Shown in pieces: positions 43,652-52,016 of a DNA stretch of 64,000 nt. Position 1 is the stretch's first letter. Each line of letters opens with the position of its first letter. Position numbers and translations under genes: made by a program. This DNA is from Massilia agrisoli (lineage in GTDB: Bacteria > Pseudomonadota > Gammaproteobacteria > Burkholderiales > Burkholderiaceae_D): positions 1-64,000 of the forward strand of contig NZ_JAJHPV010000002.1 of assembly GCF_020831365.1 (NCBI RefSeq), in the 5' to 3' direction. The notes beneath the pieces are model-generated. The model searched no databases, was not told the origin of the DNA, and worked only from the letters and a program-made list of their open reading frames with translations.

Positions 43652-43987
43652 ATGATGAGCGAAACCGAATTCCTGGACCTGGCCGACAGCACCCTGGGCA
43701 CGATCGAAGCGGCGATGGACCGGCTCAACGACGAAGACGTGATCGACGTCGAATGCAAGCGCAGCGGCAACGTGCTGGAAATCGAGTTCATCGACAACGG
43801 CAGCAAGATCATCGTCAACAGCCAGGCCCCGCTGCAAGAAATGTGGGTTGCCGCCAAATCCGGCGGCTTCCACTACAAGCGCGCCGACGGGCGGTGGATC
43901 AACACCCGCGACGGCTCCGAGCTCTTCGCTGCCCTCTCGACGCTGGCCAGCGAACAAGGCGGCACCACCGTCCTCCTCAAGCCCTAA
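43652..43987 (+). CDS. cyaY: Frataxin homologue CyaY
   Basis: A 111-aa iron-binding regulator of iron-sulfur cluster assembly. The acidic first helix SETEFLDLADSTLGTIEAAMDRLNDED and the beta-sheet VNSQAPLQEMWVAAKSGGFHYKRADGRWINTRDG are typical of frataxins. ATGATG at 43652 follows GGAG; the second ATG (43655) is equally possible. Confidence 0.95.
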   Translation: MMSETEFLDLADSTLGTIEAAMDRLNDEDVIDVECKRSGNVLEIEFIDNGSKIIVNSQAPLQEMWVAAKSGGFHYKRADGRWINTRDGSELFAALSTLASEQGGTTVLLKP

Positions 43988-43989
43988 AA

Positions 43990-44101
43990 AAATTACCCAA
44001 TTCGGGGTCAGACCACCGTTTTTTTGAAACAGTTTCCCAATTCGGGGTCAGACCACGGTTTTTTGGAATATTCCAAAAAACCGGTGGTCTGACCCCGAAT
44101 T
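43990..44101. repeat. GGGGTCAGACC repeat with a 31-bp inverted repeat
   Basis: CCCAATTCGGGGTCAGACCAC occurs twice 40 bases apart (43996 and 44036), and the second copy forms the left arm of a long palindrome (44039-44069 / 44070-44101) centred on GGAATATTCC with one base indel. It fills the convergent cyaY-mrcA gap and its T/A-runs allow it to act as a bidirectional terminator. Same family as 23834-24000. Confidence 0.85.
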
Positions 44102-44131
44102 TGTTTGCAACTGTCTTGTTGCTGGCGCTCT

Positions 44132-46477
44132 TTAGAACAGCTCGTTTTTGACCGCGTCTTTTACCGCTTCTTCGGCTGGCGTGCTGCGCACGCCGACGTC
44201 AATGCTCTGGACGCCGGTGCCAGGCGGGTTTTCGGCGTAGTAGTACTCGCCGTTTACGTTGATCAGACCGCCCGGCACAGGGCGCTCTTCGATCGGCTCG
44301 CCTTTGAGCGCCTTGCTCATGTAGCCGATCCAGATCGGCAGGGCCAGGCCGCCGCCGGTTTCCTTGTTGCCGAGGTTTTTGGGCTGGTCGTAGCCAATCC
44401 AGGCAATTCCCACCACGTTCGGGTTGTAGCCGGCGAACCAGGCGTCGATCGAGTCGTTGGTGGTGCCGGTCTTGCCCGAGATGTCGGTGCGCTTGAGCGA
44501 CAGCGCCTTGGTGGCGGTGCCGTAGCGGACCACGTCCTTGAGCATGCTGTCGACCAGGTAGGCATTGCGCGCGTCGATCACGCGGTTGCCTTCTTCGCCG
44601 GCCGGGTCAGGCGAGGCTTGCGACAAAATCGTGCCGTTGCTGTCGGTGACCTTGGTGATCAGGTAAGGGCTGACCCGGTAGCCGCCGTTGGCAAACACGG
44701 CATAGGCGCCGGCCAGCTGCAGCGGCGTGGTGGCGCCCGCGCCCAGCGCCAGGGTCAGGTACGGCGGGTTCTTTTCGGCGTCGAAGCCGAAGCGGGTGGT
44801 GTATTCCTGGCCGTACTTGGCGCCGATGCGGTGCAAGATGCGGATCGAGACCATGTTCTTCGACTTGGTCAGGCCGCGCCGCATGCTCATCGGGCCTTCA
44901 TACTTGGCGTCGTAGTTCTTCGGTTCCCATGCCTGGCCACCGGTCTGGCCCGCGTCGAACGAGATCGGCGCGTCGTTGATCAGGGTCGATGGCGACAGCC
45001 CGCGTTCCAGCGACGCCGAGTAGATGAAGGGCTTGAATGCCGATCCCGGCTGGCGCCATGCCTGCGTCACGTGGTTGAACTTGTTGCGGTTGTAGTCGAA
45101 GCCGCCCACCAGCGCGCGGATCGCGCCGTCGCGCGTGTCGGCGGCAATGAAGGCCGATTCGATTTCCGGCATCTGGGTGATGCTCCAGGTGGTGCCGCCG
45201 CCTTGCGTTACGCGGATCACCGCGCCGCGCTTGATGCGGCGGTTCGCCGGCGCCTTTTCCGCCAGCCCGGCCTTGGCGAACGCCAGCCCGGCGCCGCTGA
45301 TCTTGATCTCTTCGCCCGACGCGGTCACCGCGGTTACCTGCTGCGGCGAGGCCTGCAGCACGATGGCGGCGATGATGTCGTCGCTGTCCGGGTGCTCGGC
45401 CAGCTCGGTTTCGATCGCTTCTTCGGCTTCTTCCTTCTTGCTCGGGATGTCGATGTACGACTTCGGTCCGCGGTAGGCCTGGCGCCGCTCATAGTCCATC
45501 ACGCCGCGGCGCAGCGCGAGGTAGGCGGCGTCCTGGTCGGCCTTGGTAATGGTGGTGAACACGTTCAGGCCGCGCGTGTAGGTCTCTTCCTTGAACTGTT
45601 CGTACACCAGCTGGCGCGCCATTTCGGCCACGTACTCGGCGTGCACGCCGAACTCGTTGCTGTCGGTCTTGATCTTCAGCTGTTCGTCCTTGGCGGTCTG
45701 GTATTGCGCCGTGGTGATGTAGCCAAGCTCGTGCATGCGCTGCAGGATGTACTGCTGGCGGGTGCGCGCGCGCTTCGGGTTGACCACCGGGTTGTAGGCC
45801 GACGGCGCCTTCGGCAGGCCGGCCAGCATAGCCGCTTCGGCCACGCTGATGTCTTTCAGGTCCTTGCCGAAATAGATCTGGGCGGCCGACGAGAAGCCGT
45901 AGGCGCGCTGGCCCAGGTAGATCTGGTTCATATAGACCTCGAGGATCTGGTCCTTGGTCAGGCTTTTCTCGATCTTCCAGGCCAGCAGGATTTCATAGGC
46001 CTTGCGCTTGAGGGTCTGTTCCGACGACAGGAAGAAGTTGCGCGCTACCTGCTGGGTAATGGTCGAGGCGCCCTGGCGCGCGCCGCCGCTGGCATTGTGC
46101 AACGCCGCGCGCAGGATGCCCTTGTAGTACACCCCGCTGTGCTCGTAGAAATTGTCGTCCTCGATCGCCAGCACCGCCTTCTTCATGACGGTCGGGATGT
46201 CCTTGATATGGACCAGGGTGCGGCGCTCTTCGCCGAATTCGCCGATCAGGACGTTGTCAGCGGAAAAGATCCGCAGCGGCATCTTTGGGCGGTAGTCGGT
46301 CAGCGTGTCGAGCGCGGGCAGGTTGGGGTAGGCCATCGCCAGCGCGAACACGACAATCAGCAGCGCGGCCAGGCCGGTGCCCGTAATGATTCCGAGCGCA
46401 ATGAGCAGCATCCTTTTGGGGCTGCGCTTGCCTGCGCCTTTTTTCGACGAGGCGGGTGTATCCGTTTTGGAAGTCAT
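44132..46477 (-). CDS. mrcA: Penicillin-binding protein 1A
   Basis: PBP1A (781 aa) is a bifunctional peptidoglycan synthase. It has a cytoplasmic tail and anchor helix at about residues 22-48. The GT51 glycosyltransferase has catalytic Glu106 in EDDNFYEHSG and STITQQVARN. The transpeptidase has the active-site Ser479-x-x-Lys482 (GSAFKPF) and the KTGTTND motif. Divergent from pilM, the classical position. Confidence 0.96.
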   Translation of the reverse strand: MTSKTDTPASSKKGAGKRSPKRMLLIALGIITGTGLAALLIVVFALAMAYPNLPALDTLTDYRPKMPLRIFSADNVLIGEFGEERRTLVHIKDIPTVMKKAVLAIEDDNFYEHSGVYYKGILRAALHNASGGARQGASTITQQVARNFFLSSEQTLKRKAYEILLAWKIEKSLTKDQILEVYMNQIYLGQRAYGFSSAAQIYFGKDLKDISVAEAAMLAGLPKAPSAYNPVVNPKRARTRQQYILQRMHELGYITTAQYQTAKDEQLKIKTDSNEFGVHAEYVAEMARQLVYEQFKEETYTRGLNVFTTITKADQDAAYLALRRGVMDYERRQAYRGPKSYIDIPSKKEEAEEAIETELAEHPDSDDIIAAIVLQASPQQVTAVTASGEEIKISGAGLAFAKAGLAEKAPANRRIKRGAVIRVTQGGGTTWSITQMPEIESAFIAADTRDGAIRALVGGFDYNRNKFNHVTQAWRQPGSAFKPFIYSASLERGLSPSTLINDAPISFDAGQTGGQAWEPKNYDAKYEGPMSMRRGLTKSKNMVSIRILHRIGAKYGQEYTTRFGFDAEKNPPYLTLALGAGATTPLQLAGAYAVFANGGYRVSPYLITKVTDSNGTILSQASPDPAGEEGNRVIDARNAYLVDSMLKDVVRYGTATKALSLKRTDISGKTGTTNDSIDAWFAGYNPNVVGIAWIGYDQPKNLGNKETGGGLALPIWIGYMSKALKGEPIEERPVPGGLINVNGEYYYAENPPGTGVQSIDVGVRSTPAEEAVKDAVKNELF

Positions 46478-46824
46478 GCAGGTGGATCTCTCACATATTG
46501 ATGTGCTTCATTATAAAGCACCGTCGCCGCCAGCCCTATTCGCTAAAGCCGCCTTCAGGATGGGTGTGAACGTGCCGACAACTAAGATGTCACGGCGTTC
46601 ACAGAGTGTGGTGAATCCGCCCGTACCCATAAAGTTCCAATGCAGAAATACCTTTACACCGGCTCAGCGTTGTTGCTACGATTTAATGTACTGTCTTATG
46701 TATGCCGCCTAAATAGCGGTTTTATATCAAATAACCCCGCAAAGGCAAATAATATTATCTTTCTGAGAAGCAAGTTATTCAGAAATTAATTGAATTTGAT
46801 GAATGGGGAGGAGTGGGCTCGTAA
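46478..46824. other. Divergent mrcA-pilM promoter region
   Basis: A gap of about 347 bases. The right half (about 46660-46800) is far richer in A and T than the neighbourhood and must hold the pilM promoter. I see no unambiguous sigma-70 or sigma-54 box. GGGGAGGAG lies 11-19 bases before the pilM ATG. No small gene is supported here. Confidence 0.5.
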
Positions 46825-47904
46825 ATGGTTAATCTAGGTTCCTTGTTCGGGCAATCCAGTCCCCCCTTGATCGGGTTGGACGTCAGTACGTCCAGCGTCC
46901 GCCTGGTTGAGCTGTCACAGCTTGGCAAAGGCGAGCTGCGGCTGGAGCGTTATGCCTCCGAGCCCCTGCCGCGCGGCGCTGTCGTCGACGGCAATATCGA
47001 AAACCTCGAGCAGGTGTCGGAAGCGGTGCGCCGGGTCTGGAAAAAGAGCGGCACCCGCATCAAGCTGGCCGCCCTCGGCATGCCGCCGGCGTCCGTCATC
47101 ACCAAAAAGATCATCCTGCCGGCCGGCCTGTCGGAAGACCAGCTGGAAGTGCAGGTCGAGTCCGAAGCCAGCCAGTACATCCCGTTCGCGCTCGACGAGG
47201 TCAGCCTCGACTTCGACGTGATCGGCCCGGCCGCCAATTCGCCCGACGACATCGAAGTGATGCTGGCCGCATCGCGCAAGGAAAAGGTCGAGGACCGCGT
47301 GGCGCTTGCCGAAGCGGCCGGCCTGACCGCCGTCGTGATGGATATCGAATCCTACGCCGCCCGTACCGCGCTGGACCGCGTGACGGCCATGATGCCGCAA
47401 GCGGGCGTCGGCCAGATCGTCGCGCTGTTCCAGGTGGGCGCCCAGGTGACCCACATCTCGGTCATGCTCGACGGCGACACCATTTACGAGCGCGAGCAGC
47501 CCTTCGGCGGCAACCAGCTGACCCAGGACATCGTGCGCGCTTATGGCTTGTCGTTCGAGGAAGCCGAAGCGCGCAAGCGCGCCGGCGACCTGCCGGAGAA
47601 CTACCAGGCTGAATTGCTGACGCCATTCCTGGAAAACGCCGCGCTGGAAGTCACGCGCGCGATCCAGTTCTTTTACACCTCCACGCCGTACACCCGCATC
47701 GACCAGCTGTTCCTGGCCGGCGGCTGCGCGCTGATGCCAGGCCTGCTCGACATCATCGCCAGCCGCACCCGCATCTCCAGCGCCGTGGTGTCGCCGTTCA
47801 AAGGCATGCAGCTGGCGTCCGGCGTGCGCGAGTCGCAGCTGCGCACCGAAGCCCCGGCTTACCTGGTGGCCTGCGGCCTGGCCATGCGAAAGGCGGCAGC
47901 ATGA
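46825..47904 (+). CDS. pilM: Type IV pilus assembly protein PilM
   Basis: PilM (359 aa) is an actin-like ATPase at the inner face of the membrane that binds the PilN N-terminus. The start has the actin-like phosphate loop IGLDVSTSSVRLVELS; further ATPase motifs are GQIVALFQVGAQVTHISVMLDG and FLAGGCALMPGL. Its stop overlaps pilN (ATGA). First gene of pilMNOPQ. Confidence 0.96.
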   Translation: MVNLGSLFGQSSPPLIGLDVSTSSVRLVELSQLGKGELRLERYASEPLPRGAVVDGNIENLEQVSEAVRRVWKKSGTRIKLAALGMPPASVITKKIILPAGLSEDQLEVQVESEASQYIPFALDEVSLDFDVIGPAANSPDDIEVMLAASRKEKVEDRVALAEAAGLTAVVMDIESYAARTALDRVTAMMPQAGVGQIVALFQVGAQVTHISVMLDGDTIYEREQPFGGNQLTQDIVRAYGLSFEEAEARKRAGDLPENYQAELLTPFLENAALEVTRAIQFFYTSTPYTRIDQLFLAGGCALMPGLLDIIASRTRISSAVVSPFKGMQLASGVRESQLRTEAPAYLVACGLAMRKAAA

Positions 47905-48560
47905 TCAAGATTAACCTGCTCCCCCACCGGGAAGCCAAACGTAAGCAGAAGCAGGCCGCGTTCATCGCGCTGATGGCGCTTGGCGCCGTCCTCGGCGTTG
48001 TCGTGGTGCTGATGGTCGGCGCTTACAACGCCAGCCGCATCTCGATCCAGGAAGAGCGCAACCGCGTCATCGCCAGCGCCAACGCGGAGCTGGACATCAA
48101 GATCGAGAAGATCGCAGGCCTGAAACAGGAAATCGAAGCGCTGAAGGCGCGCCAGCAGGCCGTTGAGGACCTGCAGGGCGACCGCAACCAGCCGGTCTAC
48201 CTGCTCGATGAACTGGTGCGGCAGACGCCGGAAGGCGTGTACCTGAAGTCGTTCAAGCAGGAAGGCCAGCGCGTGGCGGTCTCGGGTTACGCCCAGTCGC
48301 AGGAACGCGTGGCCGAACTGCTGCGCAACCTGGCCGGCAGTTCGCAGTGGCTGGAACGACCCGACCTGACCGAAGTGCGCGCCGTCAGCCTGGACAAGAA
48401 CAAGACCGGCCGCAAGGTGGTCGAGTTCACGCTGGGCGTCAACATCAAGCGCCCGCGCGACATCGATGCGGCGGCCGAAGCGGCGCAAGGCGCACCGGCG
48501 GCCGGCGAACGCAAGGCTGGCGCCACCACGGCGGCGGCAGCTGGCGGAGACCGGACATGA
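47901..48560 (+). CDS. pilN: Type IV pilus assembly protein PilN
   Basis: PilN (219 aa) is an inner-membrane protein of the pilus alignment complex. It starts MIKINLLPHREAKRKQKQ, the conserved PilM-binding motif, then one helix (about 22-42), a coiled coil, and a ferredoxin-like periplasmic domain. An Ala-rich tail follows. Overlaps both neighbours by 4 bases. Confidence 0.95.
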   Translation: MIKINLLPHREAKRKQKQAAFIALMALGAVLGVVVVLMVGAYNASRISIQEERNRVIASANAELDIKIEKIAGLKQEIEALKARQQAVEDLQGDRNQPVYLLDELVRQTPEGVYLKSFKQEGQRVAVSGYAQSQERVAELLRNLAGSSQWLERPDLTEVRAVSLDKNKTGRKVVEFTLGVNIKRPRDIDAAAEAAQGAPAAGERKAGATTAAAAGGDRT

Positions 48561-49258
48561 ACAAGAATATCGACCTGAAAGACCTGTCGCACTCTCTGCG
48601 CTCCCAGTTCCAGGGCCTGCAGGGACGCCATCCCGGCCAGTGGCCGCTGGCGCCGCGACTGCTGCTGGCAGTGGGCGTGATGGCACTGGTGATCGTGCTC
48701 GGCTACTTTGCCTACTGGAGTTCGCAGTTCGACGAGCAGGAAGCCGGCGCCGCAAAGGAAGCCAAGCTGCGCGCCGAATACACCACCAAAATCGCCCAGG
48801 CGATCAACCTTGAAGCGCTGGAAGCCCAGAAGCTGCAGGTCGACCAGTACGTGTCGCGCCTGCAGAAGCAGCTGCCGAGCAAGGCCGAAATGGCGGCGCT
48901 GCTGTCGGACATTAACCAGGCTGGCGTCGGCCGCGGCCTGCAGTTCGAGCTGTTCAAGCCGGGCCAGGTCGTGGTGCGCGACTACTACGCCGAACTCCCG
49001 ATCGACATCAAGATCACCGGTAATTACCATGACATCGGCTCGTTCGCCGGCGACATGGCCAACCTGCCGCGTATCGTCACGCTGAACAACATGTCGCTGT
49101 CGACCGCAAAGGATGGCAGCCTGGTGCTGGACGCCGTCGCCAAGACCTTCCGCTACCTCGACGAAGAAGAAGCAGCCGCCGCGCGCGACGCCAGGATCGA
49201 GCGCGAGAAGAACGAAAAGAAGAACAAGAAGGCCAAGAAGAAGGGAGCGGCAAAATGA
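48557..49258 (+). CDS. pilO: Type IV pilus assembly protein PilO
   Basis: PilO (233 aa) pairs with PilN. It has a helix at about residues 32-52, a coiled coil (about 60-105) and a ferredoxin-like domain ending with a Lys-rich tail (KKNKKAKKKGAAK). The ATG at 48557 overlaps the pilN stop; longer readings lie within pilN. Stop overlaps pilP. Confidence 0.94.
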   Translation: MNKNIDLKDLSHSLRSQFQGLQGRHPGQWPLAPRLLLAVGVMALVIVLGYFAYWSSQFDEQEAGAAKEAKLRAEYTTKIAQAINLEALEAQKLQVDQYVSRLQKQLPSKAEMAALLSDINQAGVGRGLQFELFKPGQVVVRDYYAELPIDIKITGNYHDIGSFAGDMANLPRIVTLNNMSLSTAKDGSLVLDAVAKTFRYLDEEEAAAARDARIEREKNEKKNKKAKKKGAAK

Positions 49259-49797
49259 CGCACCTGAACAAAGCCGCGGTGCTGGCGCTGGCCGTGCTGC
49301 TGGCAGCTTGCAGCGACAGCGATGTGCGCGAAGTCCAGCAATGGATGGCGAACACCGAAAAGAACACCAAGGTCACGGTCAAGCCGCTGGCTGAGCCGAA
49401 AACCTTCACCGCGTTTGCCTACCAGGCTGGCGATGCGGTCGACCCGTTCAGCCAGAACAAGCTGCTGGCCGAGCTGGCCCGCACCGACGCCGGTTCAACC
49501 AACCCGCTCAAGCCCGACACCGAGCGCCGCCGCGAGCTGCTGGAGACCTTCCCGCTCGATACCATGCGGATGGTCGGACTGCTGCAAAAGGGCGGCGACA
49601 ACCACGCGCTGGTGCAGATCGACCGCGCGGTGCACCAGGTTCGCGCCGGGCAGCGCATCGGCCAGAATTTCGGCGTCATCACCAGCGTGACGGAGCAGGC
49701 TGTGAATATAAGAGAAGTGGTTCAGGACGCCACCGGCGATTGGGTCGAGCGCATGTCGAAGTTGGAGCTGCAGGATAGTAAGGAGAGCACGAAATGA
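49255..49797 (+). CDS. pilP: Type IV pilus lipoprotein PilP
   Basis: PilP (180 aa) is an inner-membrane lipoprotein linking PilNO to the secretin PilQ. The lipobox is LLAAC (Cys19). A disordered stretch carries FTAFAYQAGDAVDPFSQNKL, and the C-terminal HR-like domain has LDTMRMVGLLQKGGDNHALVQID and VRAGQRIGQNFGVI. Stop overlaps pilQ. Confidence 0.95.
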   Translation: MTHLNKAAVLALAVLLAACSDSDVREVQQWMANTEKNTKVTVKPLAEPKTFTAFAYQAGDAVDPFSQNKLLAELARTDAGSTNPLKPDTERRRELLETFPLDTMRMVGLLQKGGDNHALVQIDRAVHQVRAGQRIGQNFGVITSVTEQAVNIREVVQDATGDWVERMSKLELQDSKESTK

Positions 49798-51980
49798 CCG
49801 CATTACGAATGAATGGCGCCGCCTCGCTGACGGGGATTGCAGTACGCATCGGCGCATGGCTCGCTCTCGTTGCAGGCAGCAGCGCCGCGCTGGCGCAGGA
49901 AAATGCGATCGAGTCGATCACGGCCAACCAGCAGGGCGCCAATGTCATCGTCAACATCGCGATGAAGAACACGCCCACGCGCGCGCCGATCGGCTTCTCG
50001 ATCACCAACCCAAGCCGCATCGCCCTCGACTTCGGCGCCACCGCCAACGCGACCGGCAAGAGCAGCCAGGACGTGAACCTGGGCGATGTCCGTAACATCA
50101 ACGTGGTGCAGGCTGGCGAACGTACCCGCCTGGTGCTGAACCTGAAGCGCCCGCTGAACTACGCCACCGCGATCGACGGCAAGTCCGTGATCCTGACGGT
50201 GGAGGGCACCGGCGGCGTGGCCCAGGCGGTCGACCGCACCGGCGTCGCGGTTGCCGCCCCCGTGGCCGCAGCGCCGGCCGCGCGCCCACTGCTGCGCGAC
50301 CTCGACTTCCGCCGCGGCGCCAACGGCGAAGGCCGCGTCGTGGTCGACCTGCCGAACAACCAGGTTGCCGTCGATGTGCGCCAGGTCGGCAACAAGGTGA
50401 TTGTCGATTTCCTCAAGACCGGCCTGCCTGAAACGCTGCGCCGACGCCTCGATGTCACCGATTTCGGCACCCCGGTCAAGCTGGTCACCACTGCCCCGCA
50501 GGGCGACAACGTGCGCATGACGATTGAAGCGAACGGCCTGTGGGAACAGAGCGTCTACCAGAGCGAGACCCAGCTGGTGGTCGACGTCAAGCCGATCAAG
50601 GAAGACCCGAACCGCCTGACCCAGGGCACCCAGGGCTACCGCGGCGAGAAGCTGTCGTTCAACTTCCAGAACGTGGAAGTGCGCGCCGCCCTGCAGGCGA
50701 TTGCCGACATCTCGGGCCTGAACATCATCACCAGCGACTCGGTCACCGGCAACCTGACCCTGCGCCTGCGCGAAGTGCCGTGGGACCAGGCGCTCGACGT
50801 GGTCCTGCAGGCCAAGGGCCTGGACATGCGCAAGAACGGCAATGTGCTGTGGATCGCGCCGAAGGATGAACTGCTGACCAAGGAAAAGCTCGAACTGGAG
50901 CAGCGCGCCCAGATCGCCGACCTCGAGCCGCTGCGCTCCGAGATCTTCCAGCTCAATTACCAGAAGGCTGAATCCTTCCGCACCGTGTTCGGCCTCGACG
51001 CCAACGGCGGCGCGGCGGCGGGCGGCGAGAGCAGCCCGAACCGCGTGCTGTCCAAGCGCGGCAGCGCGATCATTGATCCGCGCACCAACCAGCTGTTCGT
51101 CACCGACATTCCGTCGAAGATCGAAGACATCCGCAAGCTGATTTTGAAAACCGACGTGGCCTCGCGCCAGGTGGTGATCGAAGCGCGCCTGGTTGAAGCG
51201 AACGACGGCTTCTCGCGCAACCTCGGCGCCAAGCTCGGCTTTGCCGACATGCGCGGCTTCCGCGGCGGCGATCCTGGCTACCAGGTCAAGGGCAACGAGC
51301 GCGTCGCCATCGGCGGCAATATCGTCGGCGTAGGCCAGGTCACCGGCCAGACCCCCGACACCGGCGACGCTTATAACAACACCCAGTTCATCAACCTGCC
51401 TGCGGCAGGCATCGGCGGCCAGTCGCCAGCCACGGTGGCGTTCAGCCTGTTCTCGTCGGCCGCCAACCGCTTCCTGAACCTGGAGCTGTCGGCGCTGGAA
51501 GCCGACGGCAAGGGCAAGATCATCTCGAGCCCGCGCGTGGTCACCGAAGACAAAATCCTGGCCGTGATCGAACAGGGTATCGAACTGCCGTACGAGGTTG
51601 CCACCAGCAGCGGCGCCACCTCGATCATGTTCAAGAAAGCCAACCTGCGCCTGGAAGTCACGCCGCAAATTACCCCGGACGGCAACGTGGTGCTGGACGT
51701 CGACGTGAACAAGGATTCGAAGGGCGAAGAAACCCGCGCCGGCTTTGCGATCAACACCCAGCACGTCAAGACCAAGGTCATGGTCGAAAACGGCGGCACC
51801 GTGGTCCTCGGCGGCATTTACCAGCAGACCGAGTCGAACACCGAAAGCAAGGTGCCCCTGCTCGGCGACGTGCCGGTGCTGGGCTACCTGTTCAAGACCA
51901 CCGGACGCACCACCAGCAAGACCGAACTGCTGGTGTTCATCACCCCGAAAATCGTCGCCGACCGCGTGACTGGCCGGTAA
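49794..51980 (+). CDS. pilQ: Type IV pilus secretin PilQ
   Basis: PilQ (728 aa) forms the outer-membrane channel for the pilus. It has a signal peptide (ending near AALAQ, residue 37), two AMIN domains that bind peptidoglycan (about residues 40-130 and 165-265), the STN/N0 domain starting SFNFQNVEVRAALQAIADISGLN, an N1 domain and the secretin gate with VEANDGFSRNLGAKLGF and the conserved C-terminal VPLLGDVPVLGYLFK. Complete. The next gene is an unusual neighbour. Confidence 0.96.
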   Translation: MTALRMNGAASLTGIAVRIGAWLALVAGSSAALAQENAIESITANQQGANVIVNIAMKNTPTRAPIGFSITNPSRIALDFGATANATGKSSQDVNLGDVRNINVVQAGERTRLVLNLKRPLNYATAIDGKSVILTVEGTGGVAQAVDRTGVAVAAPVAAAPAARPLLRDLDFRRGANGEGRVVVDLPNNQVAVDVRQVGNKVIVDFLKTGLPETLRRRLDVTDFGTPVKLVTTAPQGDNVRMTIEANGLWEQSVYQSETQLVVDVKPIKEDPNRLTQGTQGYRGEKLSFNFQNVEVRAALQAIADISGLNIITSDSVTGNLTLRLREVPWDQALDVVLQAKGLDMRKNGNVLWIAPKDELLTKEKLELEQRAQIADLEPLRSEIFQLNYQKAESFRTVFGLDANGGAAAGGESSPNRVLSKRGSAIIDPRTNQLFVTDIPSKIEDIRKLILKTDVASRQVVIEARLVEANDGFSRNLGAKLGFADMRGFRGGDPGYQVKGNERVAIGGNIVGVGQVTGQTPDTGDAYNNTQFINLPAAGIGGQSPATVAFSLFSSAANRFLNLELSALEADGKGKIISSPRVVTEDKILAVIEQGIELPYEVATSSGATSIMFKKANLRLEVTPQITPDGNVVLDVDVNKDSKGEETRAGFAINTQHVKTKVMVENGGTVVLGGIYQQTESNTESKVPLLGDVPVLGYLFKTTGRTTSKTELLVFITPKIVADRVTGR

Positions 51981-52016
51981 ACCGCACCAATTAACAAATA
52001 AAAATCAGGACTTAAC

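Noticed and set aside
44105-46501. Long plus-strand open frame (about 798 codons) opposite mrcA
   Set aside because: It is the shadow of a GC-rich gene: the minus strand encodes a full PBP1A with all motifs, and the plus-strand protein has no recognisable domain and shows low-complexity Arg/Val/Gly composition.
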